From CAJQQK01 sp963696075 (lineage in GTDB: Bacteria > Pseudomonadota > Alphaproteobacteria > Rhizobiales > Hyphomicrobiaceae): a DNA stretch of 64,000 bases. Under the pieces are notes generated by a model. The model made no database searches and was not told where the DNA came from. It saw only the letters and a program-made list of their open reading frames with translations. Positions 53,163 through 62,317 of the stretch are shown here, in pieces. A program made the translations under genes and the position numbers. Every line of letters starts with the position of its first letter. The stretch's first letter is position 1. The stretch spans positions 124,001 to 188,000 of the forward strand of contig CAVOJD010000006.1 of the NCBI GenBank assembly GCA_963696075.1. The letters are read 5' to 3'.

Positions 53163-53834
53163 TCAGGCCCCGGACGCCTCGCTCTCGATCAGCGGCACGA
53201 AGTAGACGTCGCACAGATGCTCTTCTTGTACTTCATCCCTGCTCACCCGCGTGACGCGTATCAGTGCCTGGCTGCCGGGCCAATCGCCGATCGGAATGAT
53301 CATTCGCCCGCCGACCGCAAGCTGGTCGACGAGAGCGGCCGGCATCTTGGCAGCGCCCGCCGAAACCAGGATCGCATCGAAGGGTGCTTCCGCGGGCCAG
53401 CCTTTGCTGCCATCGCCGCAGATGAGATTGACGGTGTCGTAGTCGGCAGCCTTGAGGTTGGCCCGGGCTTGTTCCACGAGCTCTTCGAGCCGCTCGACCG
53501 CGAACACCTTCATGCCCATCTCCGCCAGGATCGCGGCCGCATACCCCGATCCCGCGCCAACCTCCAACACCTTTTCGCCGCCCTTGAGGTTGAGCGCCTC
53601 GATCATGTAGGCCACGATGAAGGGCTGCGAAATCGTCTGCTCATGTCCGATCATCACCGGCCGGTCGGCATAGGCCAGATCGCGCTCGGCTTCCGGTACG
53701 AACCGCTCGCGCGGAATCCGAAGCATCGCCGTAATCACGCGCGGCGCTGTCACCCCGCGCGACTCGATCAGCCCCACCATGCGTTCGCGCGCCGTTTGCC
53801 AGGCGTCTTCCGTCTCGTCGGATGGTTGGTTCAT
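53163..53834 (-). CDS. pcm: Protein-L-isoaspartate O-methyltransferase
   Basis: A 223-residue SAM-dependent methyltransferase that repairs isoaspartyl residues in aged proteins. The SAM motif is VLEVGAGSGYAAAILA; earlier ERFVPEAERDLAYADRPVMIGHEQTISQP is the family hallmark; later GGRMIIPIGD follows. ATG 53834. Length is normal. Flanked by glpD upstream and the EEP-family gene downstream, all on minus. Confidence 0.93.
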   Translation of the reverse strand: MNQPSDETEDAWQTARERMVGLIESRGVTAPRVITAMLRIPRERFVPEAERDLAYADRPVMIGHEQTISQPFIVAYMIEALNLKGGEKVLEVGAGSGYAAAILAEMGMKVFAVERLEELVEQARANLKAADYDTVNLICGDGSKGWPAEAPFDAILVSAGAAKMPAALVDQLAVGGRMIIPIGDWPGSQALIRVTRVSRDEVQEEHLCDVYFVPLIESEASGA

Positions 53835-53922
53835 GAATAGCGCCTCCTTGGCGCCGCGTGGCGCGTGTGTGACGGCCGAGACTCAGTCCACGAACGCATG
53901 TCCACGAACGTGCGAAGATCGC

Positions 53923-55494
53923 TTACGTCTTCTCGTGGACGCGGCCGTCGAGAAAATCGCCAAGTCGTCGACGCTCGTCACAGCTCACGACAAGCCCGAG
54001 CTTGGTGCGCCGCCACAGGATGTCCTCGACGGTGCGGGCCCATTCTCTGTCTATATGATAGCACACCTCGCGCGCCGTGAGGCCGCCCCCGAACGCATCA
54101 CCGAGATCTTCCAGGCGCCGCGCATCGCCAAGCATGTCGGCTGCAAGTGTGCCGTATGTGCGCACCAGACGCCGGCAGGTATCAGGCGCAAGAAACGGAT
54201 AGGCCGAGGCAAGGCGCCTGATTTCGCCATCGACATCATCGGGGTCGAAATTGCCGCCGGGCAGCGCCACCGACCCGGTCCAGTCTTGGGTCTGGCGGCC
54301 AAGTGCCTTGTCGACCTCAGCGAGTACGTTTTCCGCAAGCCGCCGATAGGTCGTGATCTTGCCGCCGGCAATCGCCACCAGAACCGCGTCGCCATGGCGT
54401 GACACATCAATTTTGTAGTCACGGCTTGCATCCCGCGCGTTCTCGCCGCCGCCATCCACCAATGGCCGTACAGCCGAGAACGACCAGACGATGTCCGCCG
54501 CCGTCAGGTGGCGCCGAAAACGGCTGTTCGCAACGCCGAGGAGATAGTCCCGCTCATCCGCCGACATCTGCGCGGCGCCCGGATCGCTTTGCGTGTCGAC
54601 TTCGGTTGTGCCCAACAGCGTGAAGTGGGTTTCGTAAGGGATCGCAAACACCACACGGCCATCCGCGTTCTGGAACGTGTAGCTCTTGTCGTGATCGAAC
54701 AGCCGCGGCACGACGATGTGACTGCCCCTGACAAGGCGCAGCCTGCCGGCGTTGTTGTCGCCGAGCACGTCCCGCGCCACCGTATCCAGCCACGGCCCGC
54801 CGGCATTGACGAGGACGCGTGCCGAAACCCGTCGTTCAGCGCCGCTGGAGACGTCTTCAAGTGTCAGGCCCCACTGCCCCGCGTTGGCACTGCCGGTCTC
54901 AGGCGTTGCCCGCACGACGCGTGTCCGTGTCGCCACCACCGCCCCGCGCCCGGCAGCGTCCACCGCATTGAGAACCACAAGGCGCGCATCGTCGACCCAG
55001 CAATCCGCATATTCGAACGCCGTCGCATGACCTTGCTTGAGCGCCGCGCCGGCCGGATCACGCGAAAGGTCCAGCCGCCGCGTCCCGCCCAGCCGCTGCC
55101 GTCCGCCGATGTGATCGTAGAGAAACAGGCCCGCGCGGATCAGCCAGGCAGGCCGCATGCCGCGATCAACCGGCAGCACGAACCGCATCGGCCAGATAAT
55201 ATGCGGCGCGATGCGAAGCAGCACATCCCGCTCCTGCAGCGCTTCGCGAACCAACCGGAACTGGTAGTGTTCGAGATACCTCAGCCCGCCGTGGATCAGC
55301 TTCGTGGAGCCCGACGACGTGCCTTGCGCGAGATCACCGCGTTCCGCCAGCAGAACACGATACCCGCGGCCCGCGGCATCACGGGCGACGCCGGCCCCGT
55401 TGATGCCGCCGCCGATGATCGCGATGTCGTATGGTGTCTCGGACGGCGCCAATTTGGAACGATTGCAAATCAAGGAATGATCCGGGAGCAACAA
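53923..55494 (-). CDS. glpD: Aerobic glycerol-3-phosphate dehydrogenase
   Basis: A 523-residue FAD enzyme of the inner membrane that oxidises glycerol-3-phosphate to dihydroxyacetone phosphate and passes electrons to quinone. FAD motif IIGGGINGAGVARDAAGRG, followed by SSGSTKLIHGGLRYLE, the GlpD hallmark; GGKITTYRRLAE near the C-terminus. No ATG precedes the Rossmann motif; TTG 55494, 55473 or 55452 are the possible starts and none has a clear ribosome site. No glpF, glpK or glpR is adjacent. Confidence 0.92.
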   Translation of the reverse strand: MLLPDHSLICNRSKLAPSETPYDIAIIGGGINGAGVARDAAGRGYRVLLAERGDLAQGTSSGSTKLIHGGLRYLEHYQFRLVREALQERDVLLRIAPHIIWPMRFVLPVDRGMRPAWLIRAGLFLYDHIGGRQRLGGTRRLDLSRDPAGAALKQGHATAFEYADCWVDDARLVVLNAVDAAGRGAVVATRTRVVRATPETGSANAGQWGLTLEDVSSGAERRVSARVLVNAGGPWLDTVARDVLGDNNAGRLRLVRGSHIVVPRLFDHDKSYTFQNADGRVVFAIPYETHFTLLGTTEVDTQSDPGAAQMSADERDYLLGVANSRFRRHLTAADIVWSFSAVRPLVDGGGENARDASRDYKIDVSRHGDAVLVAIAGGKITTYRRLAENVLAEVDKALGRQTQDWTGSVALPGGNFDPDDVDGEIRRLASAYPFLAPDTCRRLVRTYGTLAADMLGDARRLEDLGDAFGGGLTAREVCYHIDREWARTVEDILWRRTKLGLVVSCDERRRLGDFLDGRVHEKT

Positions 55495-55622
55495 ACCCCG
55501 TCACGAGGGCGGAACGCCTTCGCCACTTCCGACCCTAGCAGAGTTTCCACGTGCCCGCGAAGCAGCTATTGACCGGCCGGACGGACGCCGCACTGGTGAT
55601 CGTGTCGCGCCATTCGGTCGCG

Positions 55623-57155
55623 TCATGTGCCACAGAAGGTCGCCCGCACCACTTCATCCGGCTTGGGCAAATCGGCAAAAGCGGCATTCTCCGGCTGGTC
55701 GTCGAAGGGGCGCCGGAGCACCGCATTGAGCTTTTCGAAAGGCTCGAAATCCCCACCCATCGCTGCCTTGAGCGCGGCTTCAACGCGATGATTGCGTGGA
55801 ATGAAGCGCGGATTGGCGCCATTCATGGCAGCCCGCCGGGTTGCTTCATCGACGCTTTCTGCGGCTATTCGCGCCCGCCACCGCGCAACCCACGCATCCG
55901 GCAGACGGCGTGCATCATCCGGCCAGATGGTGTCACCTGCGGGCGCTGCATGATCCGCACCGGCAAGCTCACTCAACCCCCGGAATGTGTTGGTGAAGTC
56001 GAGCCCGTCCGCTGCCATAACGGCCAGCAGGTCGTCCGCCAGGGCCTGATCCTCGCTGTGCGCATCGAAAAGCCCGAGCTTGGCGCGCATGCCGCGGAGC
56101 CAGGCAGCTTGATAGTGATCCGTGAAGGTGTCGATCACGCCCTGCGCCTTGGCGATTGCGGCCGCCTCCTCCGCGTCGATCAGATGCAGCAGGCATTGGG
56201 CCAGGCACGCCATGTTCCACTGTGCGATGCCCGGCTGATTGGCGTAGGCATATCGCCCCATCATGTCGATAGAGCTGAACACCTTGCCCGGATCGTAGGT
56301 GTCCATGAACGCACACGGCCCGTAGTCGATCGTTTCACCCGCAATCGAACTGTTGTCCGTATTCATGACGCCATGAATGAAGCCGACGTTCATCCAGCGC
56401 GCAACCAGCGCCGCCTGCGCCTCGACCACCCGCTTGAGCAGTTCGAGATACGGCGCCGGACTCGCGCCAGCTTCAGGATAGTGCCGCTGGATGACGTAAT
56501 CCGCGAGCACACGAACCGCCTCGCCATCGCCACGCGCCACGAAATATTGAAACGTCCCAACCCGCACATGGCTGCGCGCGACCCGGGTCAATATGGCGCC
56601 GGGCAGGATCTTGTCGCGAAACACCCGCTCCCCGGTCTGCACGGCCGCGAGCGAGCGCGTCGTTGGAATGGCAAGCTTCGCCATCGCTTCGCTGACGATA
56701 TATTCACGCAGCACAGGCCCAAGCGCTGCCCGCCCGTCTCCGTTGCGCGAATAAGGCGTCGGCCCCGCGCCCTTGAGCTGGATATCGCGTCGCTGCCCGT
56801 CGCGATCGACGACTTCGCCGAGCAGGATCGCCCGCCCATCGCCGAGCTGCGGCACGAAGTTCCCGAACTGGTGCCCGGCATAGGCCATCGCAAGCGGCCG
56901 GCTGTCATCCGCCACCCGGTTCCCGGCAAGCAAAGCGATGCCCGCGCTGCTCGTCAACACATCACCATCAAGCCCAAGCTCATCGGCAAGCGGTTGGTTG
57001 AAGGCAACAAGGCTGGGCTTTGCCACTGGCGTCGGCCCCATCCGCGTGTAGAACCGTTCAGGCAAATCCGCATACGTGCTCTCGAAGTCGACATCTTTCA
57101 TCGCTTCAACTGCCTTCTCTCGCGCTTGTGCCGCACACGCCCACTGTCGTTCCAC
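55623..57155 (-). CDS. selO: Protein adenylyltransferase SelO (YdiU), Cys form
   Basis: A 510-residue pseudokinase-fold AMP-transferase. Family blocks: YAGHQFGNFVPQLGDGRAILLGE, DIQLKGAGPTPYSRNGDGRAALGPVLREYI, FIHGVMNTDNSSIAGETIDYGPCAFMD. The C-terminus ends TFCGT; the cysteine corresponds to the selenocysteine position of eukaryotic SelO, so this is the Cys form. ATG 57155 is the first start; an ATG 57 bases later (MKDVDFEST) is also possible. SelO AMPylates proteins in redox stress response. Confidence 0.93.
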   Translation of the reverse strand: MERQWACAAQAREKAVEAMKDVDFESTYADLPERFYTRMGPTPVAKPSLVAFNQPLADELGLDGDVLTSSAGIALLAGNRVADDSRPLAMAYAGHQFGNFVPQLGDGRAILLGEVVDRDGQRRDIQLKGAGPTPYSRNGDGRAALGPVLREYIVSEAMAKLAIPTTRSLAAVQTGERVFRDKILPGAILTRVARSHVRVGTFQYFVARGDGEAVRVLADYVIQRHYPEAGASPAPYLELLKRVVEAQAALVARWMNVGFIHGVMNTDNSSIAGETIDYGPCAFMDTYDPGKVFSSIDMMGRYAYANQPGIAQWNMACLAQCLLHLIDAEEAAAIAKAQGVIDTFTDHYQAAWLRGMRAKLGLFDAHSEDQALADDLLAVMAADGLDFTNTFRGLSELAGADHAAPAGDTIWPDDARRLPDAWVARWRARIAAESVDEATRRAAMNGANPRFIPRNHRVEAALKAAMGGDFEPFEKLNAVLRRPFDDQPENAAFADLPKPDEVVRATFCGT

Positions 57156-57243
57156 ATGCTTTCCACTGCGTCACCCTTTCGCGCCTGACAAGTCACTTAA
57201 ATTCAATAATGTCCGCCCCTTCAAGACCTGAGAAATCGATTCC

Positions 57244-58458
57244 ATGCGTTCAGCCGCACTTATGAAGATCCGCCGCCGCGTCTACGAGATCCTGGAGCTG
57301 GGCCGTGGCGAGGACCGTCTCTCGATCATCGTCGAGAACGCGCTCATTCTGCTCATCATCCTGAATGTGGTGGCGTTCACCCTCGAAACGGTGCCAGCGA
57401 TTGACGCAGCCTACGGTGATCTGCTGTTCGTGTTCGAGGTTTTCTCAGTCGCCGTCTTCACCATCGAATATGGCCTGAGGCTGTGGAGTGCCGTCGAGGT
57501 CCCCTTCCTGCAGCGATGCACGCCCTTCGAGGCCCGCGTGCGGTTCGCCCGCCGGCCGTTCATGATTATCGACCTTCTCGCCATCCTCCCGTTCTATCTT
57601 TCTCTTATTCTGGCCCTCGACCTGCGCGTCCTGCGCATGTTGCGCCTGTTCCGCATTTTCAAGCTCGCACGCTATTCCCCCGCCCTCCACACGCTGCTCC
57701 GCGTCATCGTCAACGAGCACCGCGCTCTCGTCGGCGCCCTGCTCCTGATGGTCACGATCCTGTTGTTCTCAGCGACCGGCATTCATCTGATCGAGCGGCA
57801 CGCCCAGCCCGAGAAGTTCGGCTCCATACCTGATGCCGCCTGGTGGGCGATCGCAACACTCACCACCGTTGGTTACGGTGACGTCTCCCCCGTCACACCA
57901 CTGGGCAAGATGTTCGGCAGCATTGTCATGCTGATCGGCCTTGGCATGTTTGCCCTCCCCATCGCGATCCTCTCGACCGGCTTTGCCCAGGAAGTCGGCC
58001 GCCGCGATTTCGTCGTGACCTGGTCGATGCTCGCCCGCATTCCCCTCTTCGCTGAGCTCGATGCCCGCTCGGTCGCTGACCTGATGCCCTATCTCCACGC
58101 GCACAATTATCCCATCCACTGGGAGGTCATCGCCGAGGGCAGCGAGGGCGAATCGATGTTTTTCATCGCCTCCGGCAGCGTCGCCGTGCGCACCAGGGGC
58201 GGCGAGCAAACCTTGAGGACCGGCGACTTCTTCGGTGAAATCGCGATGCTTGAACAATCCTTCCACGAAGTCTCGTTCACCTCGACGTCGCGCGCACGTC
58301 TTCTGCGCCTTCACCGCGAGGATTTTCTCCGCCTGGAGCGCGCCCACCCGGAAATCGGCCGTCACATCCGCAGTGTCGCCGAAGCGCGAAAGCGCGCGCG
58401 CGAAAAAAGTGATCCGGAACCGGCAGGCGTCAGCGAGATTGATAGTGAGACGGCATGA
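57244..58458 (+). CDS. Voltage-gated K+ channel with C-terminal cyclic-nucleotide-binding domain
   Basis: A 404-residue six-helix channel. The S4-like segment LRVLRMLRLFRIFKLARY carries regularly spaced arginines; the pore has the K+ selectivity filter TTVGYGD; S6 follows (GLGMFALPIAILSTGF). A cNMP-binding domain occupies about 270-385, with GEIAMLEQS in the phosphate-binding cassette and R nearby (TSTSRARLL). Prokaryotic channels of this type open on cAMP or cGMP. ATG 57244; ATG 57262 is an alternative. Confidence 0.92.
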   Translation: MRSAALMKIRRRVYEILELGRGEDRLSIIVENALILLIILNVVAFTLETVPAIDAAYGDLLFVFEVFSVAVFTIEYGLRLWSAVEVPFLQRCTPFEARVRFARRPFMIIDLLAILPFYLSLILALDLRVLRMLRLFRIFKLARYSPALHTLLRVIVNEHRALVGALLLMVTILLFSATGIHLIERHAQPEKFGSIPDAAWWAIATLTTVGYGDVSPVTPLGKMFGSIVMLIGLGMFALPIAILSTGFAQEVGRRDFVVTWSMLARIPLFAELDARSVADLMPYLHAHNYPIHWEVIAEGSEGESMFFIASGSVAVRTRGGEQTLRTGDFFGEIAMLEQSFHEVSFTSTSRARLLRLHREDFLRLERAHPEIGRHIRSVAEARKRAREKSDPEPAGVSEIDSETA

Positions 58459-58472
58459 GCGCGGGTGTTCGC

Positions 58473-58886
58473 TCAACGCGGCCGATCGCCCTCGATCAGC
58501 CGCCGCAGCCTTGGGCGGAGCGGCAGAAAACCGCGGTAGGCGCGCTCCATCACCCACGTCACGCCGGGGACCTTCGCGACCGGCGCAAGCCACCGCCAAC
58601 CGGGCAGCTCCTGCCACAGCCTGACAAACGCCTCGGCCCCGCTCATCAACCGTCCGTCGCCATCGCGCACATGAAAGCGGGCAAGCGCTGCCTCTGAGCT
58701 GAGATCAGGCCCGGTATCCGCGCCCTCACACGTCAGATCGACGAAATCCACCACCCCCGCGCGGTCGATCTTTTGATAGTGCGCGATCTCCCTGCGGCAC
58801 AGTGGGCAGCCGCCGTCGTAATAGACCTGCAGCGCGTGATCGGAACGCGCGTCATCGCTGGTCACCTTGTCACGCTCAGCGTCCAT
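58473..58886 (-). CDS. DUF393 (DCC) thiol-disulfide oxidoreductase family protein
   Basis: A 137-residue protein of the DCC family, named for its D-x-x-C-x-x-C motif: YYDGGCPLCRREI near residue 23. The C-terminal half includes GAEAFVRLWQELPGWRWLAPVAKVPGV, a family hallmark, and ends basic. Thioredoxin-like activity is assumed for the family, not proved here. Convergent with the K+ channel gene. Upstream lies the tandem repeat. Confidence 0.88.
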   Translation of the reverse strand: MDAERDKVTSDDARSDHALQVYYDGGCPLCRREIAHYQKIDRAGVVDFVDLTCEGADTGPDLSSEAALARFHVRDGDGRLMSGAEAFVRLWQELPGWRWLAPVAKVPGVTWVMERAYRGFLPLRPRLRRLIEGDRPR

Positions 58887-58980
58887 AACGCGCGGGCCTC
58901 CGGGTTTGCTTGACGGGTATCAAGGTTACGTCTCGCCCGCCCGATCGGATCGCGCCCCCAAGCCCGCCCATCACCCGCCC

Positions 58981-59360
58981 CGCAGGGCCGGAATAGCCGC
59001 GAGCGCAAACCCTCTGTCCGGGAGCGAACGCGACCCGGCGCTCAGCGCCGCCCCGCGGAGGCCCGGCCCGCAGGGCCGGAACAGCCGCGAGCGCAAACCC
59101 TCTGTCCGGGAGCGAACGCGACCCGGCGCTTTGCGCCGCCCCCGCGGAGGCCCGGCCCGCAGGGCCGGAACAGCCGCGAGCGCAAGCCCTCTGTCCGGGA
59201 GCGAACGCGACCCGGCGCTCAGCGCCGCCCCCGCGGAGGCCCGGCCCGCAGGGCCGGAACAGCCGCGAGCGCAAACCCTCTGTCCGGGAGCGAACGCGAC
59301 CCGGCGCTCAGCGCCGCCCCCGCGGAGGCCCGGCCCGCAGGGCCGGAATAGCCGTGAGCG
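58981..59360. repeat. 89-bp GC-rich tandem repeat, four units and a partial fifth
   Basis: Units start with CGCAGGGCCGGAA at 58981, 59069, 59158, 59247 and 59336 (spacing 88, 89, 89, 89). Copies are nearly identical; one has TTG for CAG near 59131. Each unit has two hairpins: CGGCGC-TCA-GCGCCG and CCGGCCC-GCA-GGGCCGG. Open frames run through on both strands (for example 184 and 190 residues), but this is expected when no stop falls in a GC-rich unit, and I do not call them genes. There is no spacer variation, so it is not a CRISPR array. Confidence 0.95.
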
Positions 59361-59371
59361 AAAAAACTCAC

Positions 59372-59743
59372 CTACTTCAGCCGTCGCCAATCCTCTGTCT
59401 GGCAGACCAGTCCGCCCATGATGCAGCCGGACAGGCGCATGATCCGTCCGATAAACTCGACCTTGCCGGTAAACGTCTGGCCCTGCTCGAGATGGCGCAG
59501 ACTGCCCTGGTAGGCGTTGGGGCCGGTCTGCCCCGCCCCGCACATGATCGTCTCACCAATGAATGCCTTGGTCTTCGAGGCGACGACCTTGAGGCCGAGC
59601 CCGCCACGGCAGGTGAACGACTGCACCTTGCCGCCGGTCGACGGCCGGAGCCAAACCCCTTCTGGCGCGGCATGTGCGCTGACGGAACCGGACGCAACGG
59701 CGGCGATCGCGGTGGCCGCGATCAAAGTCTTCCGCATCGACAT
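59372..59743 (-). CDS. Secreted DUF2147-like protein
   Basis: A 123-residue exported protein. Signal peptide about 1-26 (ending AHAA), then PEGVWLRPSTGGKVQSFTC at the start of the mature part and a C-terminal block GQTFTGKVEFIGRIMRLSGCIMGGLVCQ, the pattern of DUF2147 family proteins. Four cysteines in the mature part could form disulfides. AGGAG lies before ATG 59743. It sits directly beside the tandem repeat. Function unknown. Confidence 0.78.
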   Translation of the reverse strand: MSMRKTLIAATAIAAVASGSVSAHAAPEGVWLRPSTGGKVQSFTCRGGLGLKVVASKTKAFIGETIMCGAGQTGPNAYQGSLRHLEQGQTFTGKVEFIGRIMRLSGCIMGGLVCQTEDWRRLK

Positions 59744-59972
59744 GATGAACTCCTGATACTGCTTGCAAGCGGACGCTCAAACCTCGACAGTTTATCGTCC
59801 AAAAAGCGTCTGCCGAACGATAAATCGACGCGGCAAATCTCTGGTCACGCCAAGCTGCCCGCGCGATGTGCCCGAAATGGGGCTCAGAGTTGAAGCCGGC
59901 CGGATGATGAGGGCGCGGCAAATCGTGCCCATCGCCTGGCTTTCCGAGACTTGGCAACGAAGGAATAAGCAT

Positions 59973-61041
59973 ATGGAATTTTCGATAGCGCTGGCAACAC
60001 CGGCCGAACTCTTGGAAAATCGTTGAGCGGGCCGAAGAGCTGGGCTTTGACGCCGCCTGGTTTTACGACACCCAGATGCTGAGCGCCGACTGTTTCGTCG
60101 CGATGGGCGCTTGCGCGGTAAAGACAAAACGCATTCGCCTCGGCACCGGCGTGCTCATTCCCACTAACCGCATCGCCCCGGTCACTGCCAACGCCTTCGC
60201 CTCCCTTAACCAACTTGCCCCCGGCCGCATCGATTTCGGCGTCGGCACCGGCTTCACGGGGCGCCGCGCGATGGGCCTCGGCGCCATGAAGCTCGCCGAC
60301 ATGGAAGAATACATCCGCGTCGTCTATGGCCTCCTCGCGGATGAGATCGTCGAGGCGACGTTTGAAGGCAAGACCCGCAAGATCAAGTTCCTGAACCCGG
60401 ATCTCGGGCTGATCAACACCACTGACCCGATCCCGCTGCATGTCTCGGCCTACGGTCCCCGGTCGCGCGCCCTTACCGCCAAGCTCAAGGCCGGCTGGCT
60501 CTACTTCGTCGAGAACGTCGAGAAGGGTATCGGCCACATCAACGGTATGAAGCAGGCGTGGGCGGACGCCGGCAACGCCGAGCCGCTGCAGGCCAACGGG
60601 TTCATAAACGGCTGCGTTCTGGCCGACGGCGAGCCGTTTGATAGCGACCGCGCCATGGCGCAGGCCGGACCCCGTGCCGCCGTCGTCCTCCATCGTGCCG
60701 CCGACGAGGAGATGATGGGCCTGCCCAATTCGAGCGGCATTCCGCCCGCCGCTGCCGATGCCGTTGCCGCCTACGTCGAGCGCGCAAAATCGTTCGAGCC
60801 CTCCGACGCGCGCTATCTGATGAACCACCGCGGTCACCTGATGTTCGTCAAGCCGGAAGAGCGCGAGATGGTCACCGGAGAGCTGATCCGCGACATGACG
60901 TTCACGGCAACGCGTGATGTGCTTGTCGAGCAGTTCGAGGCGCTCAAGGCGGCGGGCTATACGCAGTTCACCGTTCAGCTCATGCCCGGCCATGAGCACG
61001 CGATCGAGGACTGGGCCGAGATCATGAAGATCGTGCGCTGA
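59973..61041 (+). pseudogene. LLM-class flavin-dependent oxidoreductase, frame broken by one inserted base
   Basis: A luciferase-like oxidoreductase of about 355 residues if repaired. ATG 59973 has AAGGAAT upstream and starts MEFSIALATPAE; a C at 60009 then throws the frame, giving a stop at once, while the next frame continues SWKIVERAEELGFDAAWFYDTQML and runs to 61041 with GTGVLIPTNRIAP and GRIDFGVGTGFTGRRAMG. Removing one base makes a normal F420/FMN-type enzyme. As in bchD, the defect is a one-base insertion. The part from 60076 could be expressed alone but would lack the N-terminal strand. Confidence 0.85.
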
Positions 61042-61169
61042 GAAAAGCTGTGCCGGCGAACCGCATGCGTGCACACGCGCGATTGTCCGGCCTGCCCGTA
61101 TACGATGCCGAAGCCAGACGCTATACACGGCAATCTTACGGGGTCTAAGCAACTAGGGATGCGATTGCC

Positions 61170-62222
61170 ATGAGTCATGTCATTTCCCGGCGGCGGTTTC
61201 TCGCGGCCGCCAGCATCGTGCCGCTTTCAATTTCGCTCAGTGGCTGGACGAAATCGCGCGAGCTGCCGTTCGGCACCGATCCGGCCAGCATGAAGCCGGG
61301 CGACTATACCTGGGCGCCACAGCGCTCGACGGAAGGGCCGGTCATCCTCATCGTGTCGCTGCCTGAACAGCACGCCTACGTCTATCGCAACGGCGAACTC
61401 ATAGCGGTCGCGACGTGCTCCACGGGGCGCAAGGGGCACCGCACGCCGACCGGCGTTTTCTCCGTACTCCAAAAGGACCGCGATCACGTCTCCTCGACCT
61501 ACAAGGGCGCCAAGATGCCCTACATGGAACGCCTCACATGGTCGGGCATCGCGCTTCATGCCGGCAATCTGCCGGGCTATCCGGCTTCCCACGGCTGCAT
61601 CCGACTGCCGCTGGAATTCGCCCAGAAGCTTTTCACCATCACCCATCTGGGCGTCGTCACGATCGTCGCCGACGAGCATTCCCAGCCCCGCGACGTTGTC
61701 CACCCCGGCATTCTCCTTCCAGCCTTCGCCGAGGAAGAGGCCCGTGAAGTCGCAGCCAAGGCGCATGGCCGCGCACTGCCGCCGCAGCAGCGCCATGTCG
61801 CCAAGCATCGCCCGGCCAAAGCCGTGATCTCTGTCGCCGATGGCACCATGACGATCTTCGAGGACGGCCACGAGCGCCTCACCGGCCGCATCAGCGTCAA
61901 GGACCCGGACAAGCCGATTGGCAATCACGTCTTCGTCCTGAAACAGAACCCGTCCGATCAGCATGGACTGATCTGGACGAATGTCGGTTACGGCAGCAGC
62001 GGTGTCGGCGCGTTCCGTGGCGCCGGCGAAGCCTACGTCATCAACCGGATCAATACCGATCCGAAGACCGCGGAAGCCTTCCAGCATCTGCTCCATCCCG
62101 GCTTCACCCTGGTCATCACCGACGCGGCGGCGCATGCCCACACCCGCTCCGGCCGCAGCTTCGTGATCGCGACGCATCACGATCCCGCGGAATGGGAGAC
62201 CCGCGTCTTCCAGCAGAACTGA
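61170..62222 (+). CDS. L,D-transpeptidase with Tat signal
   Basis: A 350-residue exported enzyme. The N-terminus SRRRFLAAASIVPLSISL is a twin-arginine (Tat) signal. The YkuD domain spans about 55-165, with HAGNLPGYPASHGC (catalytic C143) and IRLP. A second domain of about 150 residues follows (about 200-345), also seen in longer family members. A strong terminator closes the gene. Different from the Sec-type enzyme at 50425, so the cell may carry several peptidoglycan L,D-transpeptidases. Confidence 0.9.
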   Translation: MSHVISRRRFLAAASIVPLSISLSGWTKSRELPFGTDPASMKPGDYTWAPQRSTEGPVILIVSLPEQHAYVYRNGELIAVATCSTGRKGHRTPTGVFSVLQKDRDHVSSTYKGAKMPYMERLTWSGIALHAGNLPGYPASHGCIRLPLEFAQKLFTITHLGVVTIVADEHSQPRDVVHPGILLPAFAEEEAREVAAKAHGRALPPQQRHVAKHRPAKAVISVADGTMTIFEDGHERLTGRISVKDPDKPIGNHVFVLKQNPSDQHGLIWTNVGYGSSGVGAFRGAGEAYVINRINTDPKTAEAFQHLLHPGFTLVITDAAAHAHTRSGRSFVIATHHDPAEWETRVFQQN

Positions 62223-62244
62223 TCCGTTCTCCCATGCGTTGTTG

Positions 62245-62275
62245 AAGCGGGCCGCATCTCAGGCCCGCTTTTTTT
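62245..62275 (+). terminator. Rho-independent terminator after the Tat L,D-transpeptidase gene
   Basis: AAGCGGGCC pairs perfectly with GGCCCGCTT around an 8-base loop and runs into TTTTT. It starts 22 bases after the stop at 62222. Confidence 0.92.
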
Positions 62276-62317
62276 ACGTTTCCTGAAACGCGCTTGTTCC
62301 AACCCCGGAGAGTTGCC

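Noticed and set aside
55570..55630. Second possible selenocysteine UGA at the C-terminus of SelO (CGT then TGA, giving C-x-x-U)
   Set aside because: Bacterial SelO proteins commonly end at this point, and the cysteine in FCGT already matches the Sec position of eukaryotic SelO. Reading through would add an 18-residue tail with no family support.
58981..59360. CRISPR array
   Set aside because: Units are contiguous and nearly identical over the full 89 bases; there are no unique spacers and no cas genes.
58867..59543. Long open frames through the tandem repeat on both strands
   Set aside because: GC-rich repeats without stops in a unit give such frames by chance; no domain, no ribosome site, and composition follows the repeat.
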